A stretch of 64,000 bases of DNA from Thalassospira profundimaris WP0211 (GTDB taxonomy: Bacteria > Pseudomonadota > Alphaproteobacteria > Rhodospirillales > Thalassospiraceae). The first letter of the stretch is position 1, and every line of letters begins with the position of its first letter. The stretch is from NCBI RefSeq assembly GCF_000300275.1, contig NZ_AMRN01000011.1, positions 1 through 64,000 on the forward strand, written 5' to 3'. The position numbers and the translations under genes are program-made. Below the pieces are notes generated by a model. It was not told the DNA's origin. It saw only the letters and a program-made list of their open reading frames with translations, and made no database searches. This document shows positions 63,361 through 64,000 of the stretch, one piece after another.

Positions 63361-64000
63361 GCCGCAAAGTCATCATCACCTGTGCGATTACCGGATCGGT
63401 TCATACCCCGTCCATGAGCCCGCATTTGCCGGTCACACCCGATGAAATCGCAAGGCAGGCGATTGATGCTGCCGATGCCGGGGCATCGATCCTGCACCTT
63501 CATGCACGTGATCCCAAAACCGGTTATCCAAGCCCGGACCCGGATGTGTTCATGCAGTTCCTGCCAAAGATCAAGGCAGCGACCAATGCGGTGATCAATA
63601 TTTCGACCGGTGGCGGCATGAACATGAATGTCCGTGACCGCATCCGGGCCGCACGCGAAGCCGCACCGGAAATGGCGTCGCTTAACATGGGCACGATGAA
63701 TTTCGGCCTGTTCCCGGCCCTTGCCGGGCGCAGTGACTGGAAACATGACTGGGAACCGGAATTTCTTGAAAGCAGCCGTGACTTTGTTTTCAAGAACACG
63801 TTTTCAGACATCGAAACCATTCTGGCCGAACTGGGTGAGGCCAATGGCACCCGGTTCGAGTTTGAATGCTATGATGTCGGCCATCTTTATACCCTGGCGC
63901 ATTTCGTTGATCGCGGCCTGATCAAGGGGCCGATCTTCATTCAGTTCGTGTTGGGTGTTCTGGGCGGCATTGGCGCCGATCCTGATAATCTGGCGCATCT
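63357..64000 (+). CDS. Beta-keto acid cleavage enzyme (BKACE, DUF849), partial
   Basis: The first 214 residues are visible; the gene continues past the window. Zinc-ligand His47 and His49 sit in ILHLHARDPKTGYPSPDPDV (the HxHxRD motif). BKACE proteins cleave a beta-keto acid with acetyl-CoA to acetoacetate and a CoA ester; different members act on lysine, carnitine or other beta-keto acids. The ATG overlaps the aminotransferase stop by four bases. The substrate is unknown. Confidence 0.9.
   Translation, partial: MSRKVIITCAITGSVHTPSMSPHLPVTPDEIARQAIDAADAGASILHLHARDPKTGYPSPDPDVFMQFLPKIKAATNAVINISTGGGMNMNVRDRIRAAREAAPEMASLNMGTMNFGLFPALAGRSDWKHDWEPEFLESSRDFVFKNTFSDIETILAELGEANGTRFEFECYDVGHLYTLAHFVDRGLIKGPIFIQFVLGVLGGIGADPDNLAH

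Noticed and set aside
1..64000. CRISPR arrays, insertion sequences, prophage or integration sites
   Set aside because: No repeat-spacer pattern, transposase, integrase or phage structural gene was seen in either strand.

Overview
The window looks like chromosome of a free-living alphaproteobacterium with moderate GC content, probably Rhodospirillales and Thalassospira-like. The organism call is an inference from gene order (tig-clpP-clpX-lon-HU-tRNA) and from the mix of polyamine, choline and amine catabolism. No phage, transposon, integrase or CRISPR array is visible, and almost every stretch is coding.

Positions 1-7143 hold the conserved proteostasis block, all on the minus strand. It reads tRNA-Leu(UAG), trigger factor with an unusual Lys/Ala-rich tail, clpP, clpX, lon, a HU protein and the 5' end of a probable tRNA-Val at the window edge. 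Clear intrinsic terminators follow clpP, lon and HU. Positions 7311-12924 carry malonyl-CoA decarboxylase, the NAD(P)H-hydrate repair enzyme Nnr, D-amino acid dehydrogenase and a soluble PAS histidine kinase. Positions 12999-16450 form a copper efflux operon (copA, cueR, a c-type cytochrome) behind a textbook CueR promoter with a 19-bp spacer. Positions 16494-17542 encode two bacterioferritin subunits with complementary active sites. Positions 17806-20934 hold two convergent photolyase/cryptochrome genes, one an Fe-S (6-4)-type enzyme. A DUF1127 gene and a class III nucleotide cyclase follow.

Positions 23114-34248 are sugar related: a glucose-type ABC transporter, a convergent OmpR/EnvZ-type pair whose regulator appears to start at CTG, then a renalase-like oxidoreductase with DUF2256 and DUF3253, and a fructokinase-pgi pair. 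Positions 34510-46574 are mainly putrescine catabolism: puuA-puuR-puuC-speB on the minus strand, diverging from a class III aminotransferase and puuB, with a second puuB paralogue. A cupin protein, a tyrosine phosphatase-like protein, a truncated globin and a membrane-anchored isochorismatase-like protein lie in or beside it. Positions 46800-56270 hold L-serine dehydratase, a small membrane protein, and the choline-to-betaine module betI-betB-betA diverging from the choline transporter choXWV.

Positions 56340-64000 hold moaD, then a LysR regulator diverging from a Pot-type ABC transporter, a class III aminotransferase and a beta-keto acid cleavage enzyme that runs off the window. The last set looks like a catabolic pathway for an unidentified amine and is the best candidate for an undescribed system. 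All three ABC operons carry a strong stem-loop just after the binding-protein gene, suggesting a shared way to over-express that component.
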